Assembly: GCA_002928965.1 (NCBI GenBank)
Contig: PERU01000016.1
Location: 1 to 64,000, forward strand
Reading direction: 5' to 3'
DNA from: Methylomonas sp.
Lineage (GTDB): Bacteria; Pseudomonadota; Gammaproteobacteria; Methylococcales; Methylomonadaceae
Length of the DNA stretch: 64,000 nucleotides
Shown here piece by piece: positions 17,355 to 26,101 of this stretch; positions within the stretch are counted from its first letter, which is position 1, and each line of letters opens with the position of its first letter. A program made the translations under genes and the position numbers. The notes below the pieces were generated by a model. It made no database searches. It was given only the letters and a program-made list of their open reading frames with translations, and was not told where the DNA came from.

Positions 17355-17834
17355 CTATAAATAGTTTTTAATGTCCTTCTGTAGCATATTGGGCGACGTC
17401 ATGGACGGATAGCGTTTAATGACTGCACCATTTCGATCTACTAAAAACTTAGTGAAATTCCATTTGATTGACTGTGTCCCTAAAACACCCGGCGCAGCTG
17501 ATTTCAAATAATTGAATAGCGGATGGGCGGACTGGCCGTTAACTTGGATTTTTTCAAATAAAGGAAAACTGATGCCGTAATGGGTATCGCAAAAGCCCGC
17601 GATTTCCTGGCTGGTGCCAGGTTCTTGCTGTCCAAACTGGTTGCAGGGGAAACCTAAAACCGTAAAACCTTGATTTCGATAGGTTTGATACAGGTTTTCC
17701 AGGCCCGCGTATTGAGGGGTAAAGCCGCATCTGCTGGCGGTATTGATGATCAATAATAGTTGGCCTTTGTAGCGATCCAAAGAAATCGTCTCGCCGTTGA
17801 TAGTGTTGACGCTGTAAGAATAAATAGTATCCAT
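17355..17834 (-). CDS. Glutathione peroxidase family protein
   Basis: Reduces hydrogen peroxide and organic hydroperoxides with glutathione or thioredoxin. The 159-residue thioredoxin-fold protein has cysteine in place of selenocysteine in NTASRCGFTPQ (C36), the GFPCNQFGQQEPG block with the second conserved cysteine and catalytic glutamine, and the IKWNFTKFLV tryptophan/asparagine. All four catalytic positions are intact. It is 7 bases downstream of the membrane protein at 17842 and probably cotranscribed with it. Confidence 0.93.
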   Translation of the reverse strand: MDTIYSYSVNTINGETISLDRYKGQLLLIINTASRCGFTPQYAGLENLYQTYRNQGFTVLGFPCNQFGQQEPGTSQEIAGFCDTHYGISFPLFEKIQVNGQSAHPLFNYLKSAAPGVLGTQSIKWNFTKFLVDRNGAVIKRYPSMTSPNMLQKDIKNYL

Positions 17835-17841
17835 TGTCGTT

Positions 17842-18555
17842 TTATGCGGTTTGCGCTAATGGAGTGGTTGCCCTGAAAAACGTTTTGAAATAGGGCATGA
17901 AACTGGCTGTAATAGGAATCGAATAAAAGCAGTACATGGCTGCGGCTTCACCAGTGGAAACGCCAAATACCCATTGCGGCATGAACAGGGTCATTAATGC
18001 CCCAAAGCAGTGATAAGAGGCTATTTTCCAGTTATCTTTCCAGATAAAGCCGCTCCAGGCTAATGCAAACAATGACCCATGTGTGACGAACAATCCAAAG
18101 GCGGCTGGTATGGCGTAGCCGATATGGTAAATACCCATGTAAAGGCAGGCGACCATGTTGCCGATGAAATTAGGTTGAAGGCCAAATAATTGCCATTCTT
18201 TAGGCAAAAACGTGCAGACTAAAAACAGTGAGCTGAGTGTCGCGCCCAGAATGGTGGCTTTTCTTAAGGCCAGTGGGTCGCTGGAATACGTGGCGAGAGC
18301 TGGCATGATGGCGAAGGCCTGTAATGCAATGTGATAAGTCGATAATTCACTGAGCAATAAGTTGGTGCCATAGCCGCATTGATCGGCTACCGGGTAAGCA
18401 AAATATTGAATCAGTTCCATTAACGAAAAATGAAAAATGGCAAAGGCGCGGGCGAGACGTACCCAGAAAGGTTCGGTTTTATCCAGAAACGTCACGCTGG
18501 ATGCGGCAAAGCCGAGCAGTCCAAGGCCTAAAGACATATTTGCACTAAAACACAT
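17842..18555 (-). CDS. Polytopic membrane protein starting MCFSA (DUF5765-like)
   Basis: A 237-residue protein with about seven hydrophobic helices. The N-terminal MCFSANMSLGLG and the HFSLMELIQYFAY segment resemble a family of small unknown membrane proteins (DUF5765-type). The start at 18555 is chosen because the family begins at this Met; an upstream in-frame ATG at 18591 adds 12 residues of non-family sequence. Histidines and aromatic residues recur in helix ends (LYMGIYHIGYAIP). Function is unknown. It precedes the glutathione peroxidase gene closely, which may link it to oxidative stress. Confidence 0.65.
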   Translation of the reverse strand: MCFSANMSLGLGLLGFAASSVTFLDKTEPFWVRLARAFAIFHFSLMELIQYFAYPVADQCGYGTNLLLSELSTYHIALQAFAIMPALATYSSDPLALRKATILGATLSSLFLVCTFLPKEWQLFGLQPNFIGNMVACLYMGIYHIGYAIPAAFGLFVTHGSLFALAWSGFIWKDNWKIASYHCFGALMTLFMPQWVFGVSTGEAAAMYCFYSIPITASFMPYFKTFFRATTPLAQTA

Positions 18556-18752
18556 TGTTAATCCGTCCGTATGGCTAATAACTTGCTGCAAGGTGCCGGA
18601 GCTTCCCTATGTAACCCTTGCGGCAGGTTGGATAAAAAAATTACTAAAACCGTGCAATGTAAGTTTGCATGACAGTTTTCCGACCGGAAATTTTATCAAA
18701 CTCTGCAGGGTTTCAGTCAAAACAACTTTATATGGCTATAAAGCTGGCAGTA

Positions 18753-19244
18753 TCAAAGGTCTGCCAAGCGTTTTTGCATGTCAGCCAAATCAAATACCCC
18801 GATTTTTTGCATAACGATAAGCCCATTTCTATCGATGACAAAACTGGTGGGCGTTAATTTCACATCGCCAAAACGTTGAGCCAAACTGCCGCTGGGGTCT
18901 AGTGCGACTGCGTAAGGTAGTTGTTTGGCTGTTGACATTGCCAGGACCTGATTGGGTGGATCGTAATCCATGGCTACTGCAACAATGGTTAAGCCCTCTG
19001 GGCTGAATTGCTGGTGCAGTTTGATCAGATGTGGGATTTCTTCGATACAGCCTGGGCAGTCTGTGGCCCAGAAAGTCACCAAAACTGGTCTGCCTTTTAA
19101 ATCGATCAGGTCAATGCTGTCGCCTTTAATGGTTTTAAAGGTAACGTTTGGCGCTGTCAGCATGGTTTGGGTTTGCCAAAACCAGGCGCCAGCTATTACT
19201 AAGCTGACTAACGACAGTATTAAGATAGAGTTTTTGATGCGCAT
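18753..19244 (-). CDS. TlpA-like periplasmic thioredoxin-fold protein
   Basis: A membrane-anchored thiol-disulfide oxidoreductase of 163 residues. A single N-terminal helix (about 5-24) is followed by a periplasmic TlpA/ResA-type domain with the redox motif CPGC near residue 64 in FWATDCPGCIEE, and the cis-proline segment LTPTSFVIDRNG near 135. Such proteins reduce cysteines during cytochrome c or copper-centre maturation. The CPGC dipeptide differs from the common CxPC, so its redox partner is uncertain. It lies upstream of the membrane protein/peroxidase pair but separated by about 200 bases. Confidence 0.85.
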   Translation of the reverse strand: MRIKNSILILSLVSLVIAGAWFWQTQTMLTAPNVTFKTIKGDSIDLIDLKGRPVLVTFWATDCPGCIEEIPHLIKLHQQFSPEGLTIVAVAMDYDPPNQVLAMSTAKQLPYAVALDPSGSLAQRFGDVKLTPTSFVIDRNGLIVMQKIGVFDLADMQKRLADL

Positions 19245-19338
19245 GAAATATGTGGTGAGAAAATGAATCTGCTGTGGTTGCTTACGGCGATAATCGTAAA
19301 GCTGCTAAAATGCTCATCTTATCCAATAATCTCTAATC

Positions 19339-20928
19339 ATGATGATGAAAAAGATACTGATTTCCGACAAACTCGCAGACGATGGCATCAATTTTTTGAA
19401 TGAGCAGGAAGGCATTCAAATTCATATCCAGACCGGCTTAAGTGAAGAAGCCTTGTGCGAGATTATTCCAGATTACGATGCCTTGCTGATTCGAAGTGAT
19501 ACCCAAGTGACAGCACAGGTTTTGAAAGCAGCGACTAAATTAAAAGTAGTCGGTCGTGCCGGCATCGGCGTCGATAACGTGGATCTTGCCGTGGCGATGG
19601 AACAAGGCATTATCGTCATGAACACCCCGGACGCCAATGCCACCACCACGGCGGAATTGGCCATCGCGCATATGTTTTCATTAAGTCGCAATCTGCCGAT
19701 AGCCAATCAGTCAATTCGGGAAGGTAAATGGGAGCGCTCCAAGTTAATGGGCGCGGAAGTGACGCATAAAACGTTGGCGATTCTCGGGTTCGGCACCATT
19801 GGTCGGATTGTCGCGCAACGCGGGCGCGGATTGGGTATGCGGGTCATTGCCTATGATCCGTTTGTGGCTCCGGAAATTTTTGAAAATTGTGGCGCGCAGA
19901 TGGTTGATCTGGATACTTTGCTGAGGCAGGCGGATTATCTGACCTTGCACTGCCCATTACTGGAAAAAACCCGCAATATCATCGGCGCCGAGCAATTGGC
20001 GATCATGAAAAAATCAGCTCGATTGATCAACTGCGCGCGGGGTGGGTTGGTTGATGAAGCGGCGCTGTATCAAGCATTGAAAGCAAACCAGATTGCTGGT
20101 GCCGCGCTGGATGTGTATGAGCAGGAGCCGCCGAAGGATTCGCCGTTATTGACTTTGGATAACGTGGTGTTTACCCCTCATTTGGGAGCATCGACCAAAG
20201 AAGCTCAAGTGGCTGTTAGCGTGGAAATCGCCCGGCAGGTGGTCAAATATCTGCAGACGGGTGAAGCCATCAATGCCTTGAATTTGCCGCGATTATCCGC
20301 AGATGAATTGAAACAGGCGCAACCGTTTATGGATTTGGCGCGTACCTTGGGTAAGGTTTTATTAGGTTTAATTGATCAACCCATTCAAAAGTTGGAAGTG
20401 GCGGTTTTTGGCAAGGCTTCACAAGGTAAAATCCGGCCTATCTCTAATGAAGCCATGATCGGTTTACTGTCCGGACAATTTTCTACACCGGTTAATCGGG
20501 TGAACGTAGAAAATATTGCCAAGCGCCAGGGTATTACTTTGGTCGAATCACAAACCGAAGAAGCAGAAGGTTATCAATCGCTGATTCAAATTACCGGACA
20601 TTGCGCAGATAAAAGTGTGTCTTTGGCGGGAACTTTGCTGGGTGACCATCACCCGCGACTGGTGGGTATTAATCATTTCGAAATCGAAGTGGTGCCGGAA
20701 GGCGTGTTGGTTGTGACGCGTCACGATGACAAGCCCGGGGTTATTGCTGCCATCAGTTCTGTTTTAGGTATGTCCAATATCAACATCACTCGGATGCAGG
20801 TCAGCGTGGCGGATGATGATCAATTGGCGATGATGGTTATCGGTGTCTCCGAACCTTTGAATGAACACATTTTGAAGGCGGTTTGCGATGTGTCGGCGGT
20901 GCATACGGCAAGGCAGATTGTATTATGA
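19339..20928 (+). CDS. serA: D-3-phosphoglycerate dehydrogenase
   Basis: Oxidises 3-phosphoglycerate with NAD+, the first step of serine synthesis and important for carbon flow in serine-cycle chemistry. The 529-residue long form has the nucleotide fold with GFGTIGRIVAQRG near 150, the catalytic Arg in NCARGG near 230, Glu in DVYEQEPP and His in FTPHLGAST near 282, then an intervening domain and a C-terminal ACT domain (about 455-529) that usually binds serine for feedback control. Three consecutive ATG codons (19339, 19342, 19345) could start it. Its stop overlaps the serB start by 4 bp. Confidence 0.95.
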   Translation: MMMKKILISDKLADDGINFLNEQEGIQIHIQTGLSEEALCEIIPDYDALLIRSDTQVTAQVLKAATKLKVVGRAGIGVDNVDLAVAMEQGIIVMNTPDANATTTAELAIAHMFSLSRNLPIANQSIREGKWERSKLMGAEVTHKTLAILGFGTIGRIVAQRGRGLGMRVIAYDPFVAPEIFENCGAQMVDLDTLLRQADYLTLHCPLLEKTRNIIGAEQLAIMKKSARLINCARGGLVDEAALYQALKANQIAGAALDVYEQEPPKDSPLLTLDNVVFTPHLGASTKEAQVAVSVEIARQVVKYLQTGEAINALNLPRLSADELKQAQPFMDLARTLGKVLLGLIDQPIQKLEVAVFGKASQGKIRPISNEAMIGLLSGQFSTPVNRVNVENIAKRQGITLVESQTEEAEGYQSLIQITGHCADKSVSLAGTLLGDHHPRLVGINHFEIEVVPEGVLVVTRHDDKPGVIAAISSVLGMSNINITRMQVSVADDDQLAMMVIGVSEPLNEHILKAVCDVSAVHTARQIVL

Positions 20929-21566
20929 GTTTTGAGGTGGTTTGCTTTGATTGCGATAGCACCTTAAGTCGCGTCGAGGGTATAGACGAGTTGGCCAGAC
21001 GCAATGGTTTATTCGATCAAGTGGCGGCATTGACTGATGCGGCCATGAATGGTGAATTGGCATTGGAAGAGGTCTATGGAAAGCGTCTGGATATGATCAA
21101 GCCGGACAAAGCCGCTATGGCTTGGTTGGCAGATTTGTATATTGCCGAAATGGTGGACGGCGTCTTGGAAACCATCAAAACTTTGCAGGATAACGGCAAG
21201 CTGATTCATATCATTAGCGGAGGCTTGCGGCAGGCTATTTTGCCCTTGGCTGCATTGCTGGGCATTCCGGAAGAACAGGTGCATGCTGTCGATGTTGAAT
21301 TTGACGAGCAAGGTCAATATTTGGATTACGCGCATCATTCGCCTTTGGCTGTCAGTGGCGGCAAGGCACGTATATGTCGACGCTTGAGAATGCGTCATTC
21401 TTCATTGGTCATGATAGGTGACGGTAAAACGGATTTGGAAGCCAAATTGGCAGGTGCCTACATGATCGGTTTTGGTGGCGTGGTTAAGCGGCCTTTGGTA
21501 CAAGAACAGGCGGATTTGTTTATTGCAGATGATTCTTTGGCGGCAATACTGCCTTATGTGTTGTAG
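20925..21566 (+). CDS. serB: Phosphoserine phosphatase
   Basis: Removes phosphate from phosphoserine, the last step of serine synthesis. The 213-residue HAD-family protein has the nucleophile motif FDCDSTLS at residues 7-14, a cap region with EGIDELAR, the second motif IISGGLRQAI near 95 and the metal-binding GDGKTDLEAKL near 160. The start at 20925 is used because it lies in the ATGA overlap with serA and gives the normal N-terminus; the upstream in-frame ATG is inside serA. Pairing with serA supports the assignment over other HAD phosphatases. Confidence 0.9.
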   Translation: MSFEVVCFDCDSTLSRVEGIDELARRNGLFDQVAALTDAAMNGELALEEVYGKRLDMIKPDKAAMAWLADLYIAEMVDGVLETIKTLQDNGKLIHIISGGLRQAILPLAALLGIPEEQVHAVDVEFDEQGQYLDYAHHSPLAVSGGKARICRRLRMRHSSLVMIGDGKTDLEAKLAGAYMIGFGGVVKRPLVQEQADLFIADDSLAAILPYVL

Positions 21567-21630
21567 TACAGCTCGAAAAGCCGCTATCACCATGATAAAA
21601 TTAAACTTTTTAAAGCGTTAGAGAGAAACA

Positions 21631-22386
21631 ATGGCAGGGCATAGTAAGTGGGCCAATATCAAACACCGCAAAGGTGCGCAAGATGCCAAACGCGGCAAAA
21701 TTTTTACTAAATTGATACGGGAAATAACGGTCGCAGCAAAAGGCTCCGGGGGTGGCGATCCTACCAATAATCCCAGCTTGCGCACGGCGATTGACAAAGC
21801 GCTGGGTGCCAACATGAAGCGCGATACCATTGATAACACCATCAAAAAAGCCACGGGTACATTGGATGGTGTGACTTACGAAGAAGTCCGCTACGAAGGC
21901 TATGGTCCGGGTGGAACAGCGGTAATGGTGAATTGTTTGACCGACAATCGCAATCGTACCGTGGCCGATGTCAGACATGCCTTTTCCAAGCATGGCGGAA
22001 ATCTGGGTACAGACGGTTCGGTAGCGTATCAATTTCGCAAAGTAGGCATCATTAGTTATAGCAACGAAGTGGACGAAGATGCAGTGATGGAAGCGGCTCT
22101 GGAAGCCGGTGCCGAAGATGTGGTTAGCAATGATGATGGATCGATTGATGTTTTTACCTCGCCTGAAGAATATATGAATGTCAAGGAAGCCTTGGTTTCC
22201 GCTGGTTTTGAGCCTGACAATGCAGAAGTCACCATGCATGCGGATGTTAAAACCGAGTTGGATGCTGATGCGGCTGAAAAAATGTTGAAGTTAATCGATC
22301 GACTGGAAGATCTGGACGATGTCCAGGAAGTGTATACCAATGCCAACATCAGCGATGACATCATGGATGTTATGGACAATGCCTAA
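21631..22386 (+). CDS. yebC: YebC/PmpR-type protein
   Basis: A 251-residue member of the YebC/TACO1 family, which binds ribosomes or DNA and has been linked to relief of stalls at proline stretches and to transcription control. The sequence is strongly conserved: [14 protein letters not shown] at the start, GGGDPTNNP near 40, and [17 protein letters not shown] near 90. A GAGAG ribosome site precedes the ATG. It lies directly upstream of ruvC, the usual order in gammaproteobacteria. Confidence 0.96.
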   Translation: MAGHSKWANIKHRKGAQDAKRGKIFTKLIREITVAAKGSGGGDPTNNPSLRTAIDKALGANMKRDTIDNTIKKATGTLDGVTYEEVRYEGYGPGGTAVMVNCLTDNRNRTVADVRHAFSKHGGNLGTDGSVAYQFRKVGIISYSNEVDEDAVMEAALEAGAEDVVSNDDGSIDVFTSPEEYMNVKEALVSAGFEPDNAEVTMHADVKTELDADAAEKMLKLIDRLEDLDDVQEVYTNANISDDIMDVMDNA

Positions 22387-22419
22387 AATAGGTGTTTTTG
22401 CTTTGTCAGTTTTAGTCAA

Positions 22420-22917
22420 TTGAGCAGAATCCTCGGGATAGATCCCGGTTCGCGCCTTACCGGTTACGGTGTGTTGGAAATCACCCCGCGGGGAATCCGT
22501 TATGTGGCGAGTGGCTGCATCCGGGTAAAGGCAGAGGATTTCCCCGCTCGCCTCAAACAGATATTCGACGGTGTCACCGAGATTATTGATCTTTATCAGC
22601 CCAATCAAATGGCCATAGAGCAGGTGTTTATGCACAAAAATGCCGATTCTGCGCTGAAGTTGGGTCAGGCGCGCGGCGCGGCCATTTGCGCGACGTTAAA
22701 TCAGGATTTGCCGGTATTTGAATATGCCGCCCGACAGGTTAAACAGGCTTTGGTAGGCAAGGGTAATGCAGAGAAGCAGCAAGTGCAGCATATGGTGAAG
22801 ATCTTGTTAGCCATTCAGGGTGACATGCAAATTGATGCCAGCGATGCCTTGGCTATTGGGCTTTGTCATCATCACTATCAACAAACGGCGCAACGTATTC
22901 AGCGAGCGGTATCGTGA
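22420..22917 (+). CDS. ruvC: Holliday junction endonuclease RuvC
   Basis: Cuts Holliday junctions during recombinational repair. The 165-residue RNase H-fold protein keeps its four acidic catalytic residues: D in GIDPGS near residue 7, E in MAIEQVF near 68, and two D in DASDALA near 138-141. The start is TTG at 22420, the only start giving the family N-terminus SRILGIDPG. The stop overlaps the ruvA GTG start by 4 bp. Confidence 0.95.
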   Translation: MSRILGIDPGSRLTGYGVLEITPRGIRYVASGCIRVKAEDFPARLKQIFDGVTEIIDLYQPNQMAIEQVFMHKNADSALKLGQARGAAICATLNQDLPVFEYAARQVKQALVGKGNAEKQQVQHMVKILLAIQGDMQIDASDALAIGLCHHHYQQTAQRIQRAVS

Positions 22918-23516
22918 TCGGTTTTTTACGCGGAAAATTGATTCAAAAATCCCCGCCGCAATTATTATTGGATGTGCAGGGTGTTGGTTATGAAGTCGAA
23001 GCGCCGATGACCACCTTTTACGATTTACCGGCCTTAGGTGAGGAAGTCAAATTACATACGCATCTGGTGGTGCGGGAAGATGCACATATTCTGTTTGGCT
23101 TTGCCAGTGAAACCGAGCGCATGCTATTCAGGCTGTTGATCAAAGTCAACGGCGTTGGTCCCAAATTGGCGTTGACGGTTTTGTCCGGGCAAAGTGTGGA
23201 TGACTTTTATCGCTGCGTGAATGATAACGACGTGAAAGGTTTGGTGCGTTTGCCGGGTGTGGGTCAAAAAACAGCCGAGCGCTTAATCATAGAAATGCGT
23301 GGTCGTTTACCGGAGTTAAGTTCTGCAAATAATGTCAAAGGCACAGCAAGTTCGCCGCAATTGCTGGGCAACAGTCCCAAGCAGGAAGCGATTACCGCTT
23401 TATGTGCATTGGGTTACAAACCGCCAGACGCTGCCAGAATGGTGCAGGCTATCGATACTGAAGCCAAAAGCTGTGAAGATATTATTCGCATGGCCCTCAG
23501 AGGCGCAATTAGATGA
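22914..23516 (+). CDS. ruvA: Holliday junction DNA helicase subunit RuvA
   Basis: Binds Holliday junctions as a tetramer and loads the RuvB motor. The start is GTG at 22914, which overlaps the ruvC stop and gives MIGFLRGKL, the standard N-terminus; frames extended further upstream lie inside ruvC. Domain I (OB fold) spans 1-62, helix-hairpin-helix motifs follow with [14 protein letters not shown] and [14 protein letters not shown], and the C-terminal domain (about 150-200) that contacts RuvB ends DIIRMALRG. Length of 200 is normal. Confidence 0.95.
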   Translation: MIGFLRGKLIQKSPPQLLLDVQGVGYEVEAPMTTFYDLPALGEEVKLHTHLVVREDAHILFGFASETERMLFRLLIKVNGVGPKLALTVLSGQSVDDFYRCVNDNDVKGLVRLPGVGQKTAERLIIEMRGRLPELSSANNVKGTASSPQLLGNSPKQEAITALCALGYKPPDAARMVQAIDTEAKSCEDIIRMALRGAIR

Positions 23517-24550
23517 TTGAAAGCGATCGTTTGATCACCGCGCAGGGCATAAACGATGAAGAACGGCTGGATAGAGCCATTCGTCCCAAGCGACTGAAGG
23601 ATTATGTGGGCCAAAAGGAATTATGCCTACAGATGGAAATCTTCATTCAAGCCGCTGTATCGCGAGCTGAGGCCTTGGATCATGTGCTGATTTTTGGTCC
23701 GCCCGGTTTGGGTAAAACCACTTTGGCCAATATTGTCGCTGCAGAAATGAATGTCAATATTCGCCAAACTTCAGGGCCAGTGTTGGACAAGGCAGGTGAT
23801 TTGGCTGCATTGCTGACAAATCTGCAGGCACACGACGTGTTGTTCATCGATGAAATCCATAGGCTCAGTCCGGCTGTAGAGGAAGTGCTATATCCGGCTA
23901 TGGAAGACTACCAGATTGATATTATAATAGGCGAAGGCCCGGCTGCTCGATCGATAAAATTGGATTTGCCGCCTTTTACATTGGTGGGAGCAACCACGCG
24001 GGCAGGACTCTTGACATCACCGTTGCGAGATCGGTTTGGCATAGTGCAGCGCCTGGAGTTTTACAGCATTGACGAACTCTCGACTATCGTCAGACGCTCT
24101 GCCGGTTTGCTTGGAATAGGCATGGATGGTGATGGCGCCGATGAAATTGCTTGTCGATCCAGAGGTACGCCCAGGATTGCCAATCGTTTGTTACGGCGGG
24201 TGCGGGATTTTGCCGAGGTAAAAGGCAATGGCACCATAACCCGTGATTGTGCGCAGCAGGCGCTGGAAATGTTGAAAATCGATCAGCATGGATTTGATAT
24301 GCTGGATCGTAAGCTATTGATGGCCATGATAGACCATTTTCAGGGGGGGCCGGTTGGGCTGGATACATTGGCAGCCGCGATAAGCGAAGAACGTGGCACA
24401 GTCGAGGATGTACTGGAGCCGTATTTATTGCAACAGGGCTTTATTATGCGCACTCCGCGAGGTCGGGTTGTAACTCATAAGGCTTACAGTCATTTTGGTC
24501 TGAAGCCACCTCAGCAACAGTCAGGTACAGAAGATATTTTTGAGAGTTGA
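23513..24550 (+). CDS. ruvB: Holliday junction branch migration ATPase RuvB
   Basis: Hexameric AAA+ motor that drives branch migration with RuvA. In 345 residues it shows [11 protein letters not shown] near 25, Walker [13 protein letters not shown] near 62, Walker B FIDEIHRL near 110, sensor 1 GATTRAG near 160, and the arginine finger region SPLRDRFG. A winged-helix C-terminus ([17 protein letters not shown]) contacts DNA. It overlaps ruvA and ybgC by 4 bp each. Confidence 0.97.
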   Translation: MIESDRLITAQGINDEERLDRAIRPKRLKDYVGQKELCLQMEIFIQAAVSRAEALDHVLIFGPPGLGKTTLANIVAAEMNVNIRQTSGPVLDKAGDLAALLTNLQAHDVLFIDEIHRLSPAVEEVLYPAMEDYQIDIIIGEGPAARSIKLDLPPFTLVGATTRAGLLTSPLRDRFGIVQRLEFYSIDELSTIVRRSAGLLGIGMDGDGADEIACRSRGTPRIANRLLRRVRDFAEVKGNGTITRDCAQQALEMLKIDQHGFDMLDRKLLMAMIDHFQGGPVGLDTLAAAISEERGTVEDVLEPYLLQQGFIMRTPRGRVVTHKAYSHFGLKPPQQQSGTEDIFES

Positions 24551-24963
24551 AACAATTGCAGTCTGTGAAAGAATTTAGTTGGCCAGTTAGGGTGTATTAC
24601 GAAGATACCGATGCCGGTGGTGTGGTGTTTTATGCCAATTATTTAAAATTCTTTGAACGCGCCAGAACTGAAATGCTGCGCAGTTATGGTTTTGAACAGG
24701 ATCGGTTGCTTGAGCAAGATAATGTAATATTTGTAGTGCGTTCAGTTACTATCGATTATTTGAAACCTGCCAGATTTAACGAGCAAGTGCTTGTTAATGC
24801 TAAAATTATTGAAAATAAAAAAACCACCCTCACATTCGAGCAAACAGTCACTCGTCAACATGATTTGTTATGTAGCGGTAAAGTGCGCATAGCCTGCCTT
24901 GATGCGCAAAGCATGAAACCCACACTTATCCCTGTTGCCATTTTGGAGCAATTAAACCAGTGA
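24547..24963 (+). CDS. ybgC: Tol-Pal associated acyl-CoA thioesterase
   Basis: A hotdog-fold thioesterase of 138 residues that acts on acyl-CoA or acyl-ACP and is usually the first gene of the tol-pal cluster. The active-site motif [26 protein letters not shown] is intact, with the catalytic Asp in EDTD. The TTG at 24547 overlaps the ruvB stop and is taken as start; a TTG three codons later would also work. It overlaps tolQ by 4 bp. Confidence 0.92.
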   Translation: MKQLQSVKEFSWPVRVYYEDTDAGGVVFYANYLKFFERARTEMLRSYGFEQDRLLEQDNVIFVVRSVTIDYLKPARFNEQVLVNAKIIENKKTTLTFEQTVTRQHDLLCSGKVRIACLDAQSMKPTLIPVAILEQLNQ

Positions 24964-25637
24964 ACACCGATTTATCCATCCTGCATTTGGTCAAAGAGGC
25001 CAGTTTTGTTGTTCAATTTGTAATGTTTATTTTGCTGTCGGCATCGGTTGCATCCTGGACATTTATTTTTACCAAACGTAAAGAACTCAGTCAGGCAATC
25101 TCGATAACCGATGATTTTGAAGATGAATTCTGGTCAGGTGTTGGTTTGGCCGAGCTGTATAAAAAAATGTCCGCAGATCGTTTCGAGCCGGAAGGTATCG
25201 AAAAAATCTTTTTGGCGGGTTATCGTGAATTCGCGCGTATGCGACAGAAAGGCGATGTAGAGCCTGCGGTTCAGGTTGAAAGCGCCCAACGTGCGATGCG
25301 TATTGAATTATCCAGAGAACTGGATCGTTTGGATGAAACCTTGCCGTTTCTGGCCACAGTTGGATCAACCAGTCCTTACATTGGTTTGTTTGGTACTGTG
25401 TGGGGCATCATGAATTCATTCCGGGCCTTGGGTGAAATTAAAAATGCTACGTTGGCAAATGTCGCTCCCGGTATCTCCGAAGCGTTAATTGCTACCGCAA
25501 TCGGCTTATTTGCCGCAATTCCTGCGGTTATCGCCTATAACCGCTTCTCCACCCGTCTGGATAGATTGGCCGGACGTTATGAACTGTTTATTGATGAGTT
25601 TGTGGTGTTATTGCAAAGACAGGCGCACAGCAAATGA
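24960..25637 (+). CDS. tolQ: Tol-Pal system inner-membrane protein TolQ
   Basis: Forms with TolR the proton-driven motor that energises TolA for outer-membrane constriction at division. The 225-residue protein has three membrane helices: near 17-37, 135-160 and 170-195. The last two line the channel and contain the conserved PYIGLFGTVWGIMNSF and GISEALIATAIGLFAAIPAVIAYN segments. The start is GTG at 24960, overlapping the ybgC stop by 4 bp. Context with tolR and tolA separates it from ExbB. Confidence 0.95.
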   Translation: MNTDLSILHLVKEASFVVQFVMFILLSASVASWTFIFTKRKELSQAISITDDFEDEFWSGVGLAELYKKMSADRFEPEGIEKIFLAGYREFARMRQKGDVEPAVQVESAQRAMRIELSRELDRLDETLPFLATVGSTSPYIGLFGTVWGIMNSFRALGEIKNATLANVAPGISEALIATAIGLFAAIPAVIAYNRFSTRLDRLAGRYELFIDEFVVLLQRQAHSK

Positions 25638-26089
25638 ATGTAGGCGGCAATAACCGCAGATCGCGGAAAAAACGCGGCCCGATGGCCGAAATTAACGTCG
25701 TCCCTTATATTGACGTTACCTTTGTATTGCTGATGATTTTTATGATCACCGCGCCTTTGGTGCAAACCGGTGTCGAGGTTGACTTGCCGGAAGCCGAAGC
25801 AGAGTCGGTGGATTTGCAAGATCAAACGCCGGTGATTGTCTCCATTAGAAAGGATGGCACGTTCTACGTCGATATTGGCAATGGCGACGAAGAAGCTGAT
25901 ACGCCGGTTGATGTTGAAACTGTTAAAAGCCGTGTTGCCACTGTATTCAAAAACAATCCCAAAGCGCAATTGTATGTGCGGGGTGACCATGAAGTGGATT
26001 ATGGCAGCATCGTCAAAGTCATGGTGGAACTGAAAAAAACCGGCGCCCCAAAAGTGGGATTGATGACTGCGCCACCTCCCGAAAAATAA
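25634..26089 (+). CDS. tolR: Tol-Pal system protein TolR
   Basis: Partner of TolQ in the proton channel, anchored in the inner membrane with a periplasmic domain. The 151-residue protein has a basic N-terminus (RRSRKKRG), then a single helix near 25-45 starting INVVPYIDVTFVLLMIF whose aspartate is the proton-carrying residue. The periplasmic part ends with the family KTGAPKVGLMTAPP motif. It overlaps tolQ by 4 bp and precedes tolA by 12 bases. Confidence 0.95.
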   Translation: MNVGGNNRRSRKKRGPMAEINVVPYIDVTFVLLMIFMITAPLVQTGVEVDLPEAEAESVDLQDQTPVIVSIRKDGTFYVDIGNGDEEADTPVDVETVKSRVATVFKNNPKAQLYVRGDHEVDYGSIVKVMVELKKTGAPKVGLMTAPPPEK

Positions 26090-26101
26090 GTTCGATATTA
26101 C

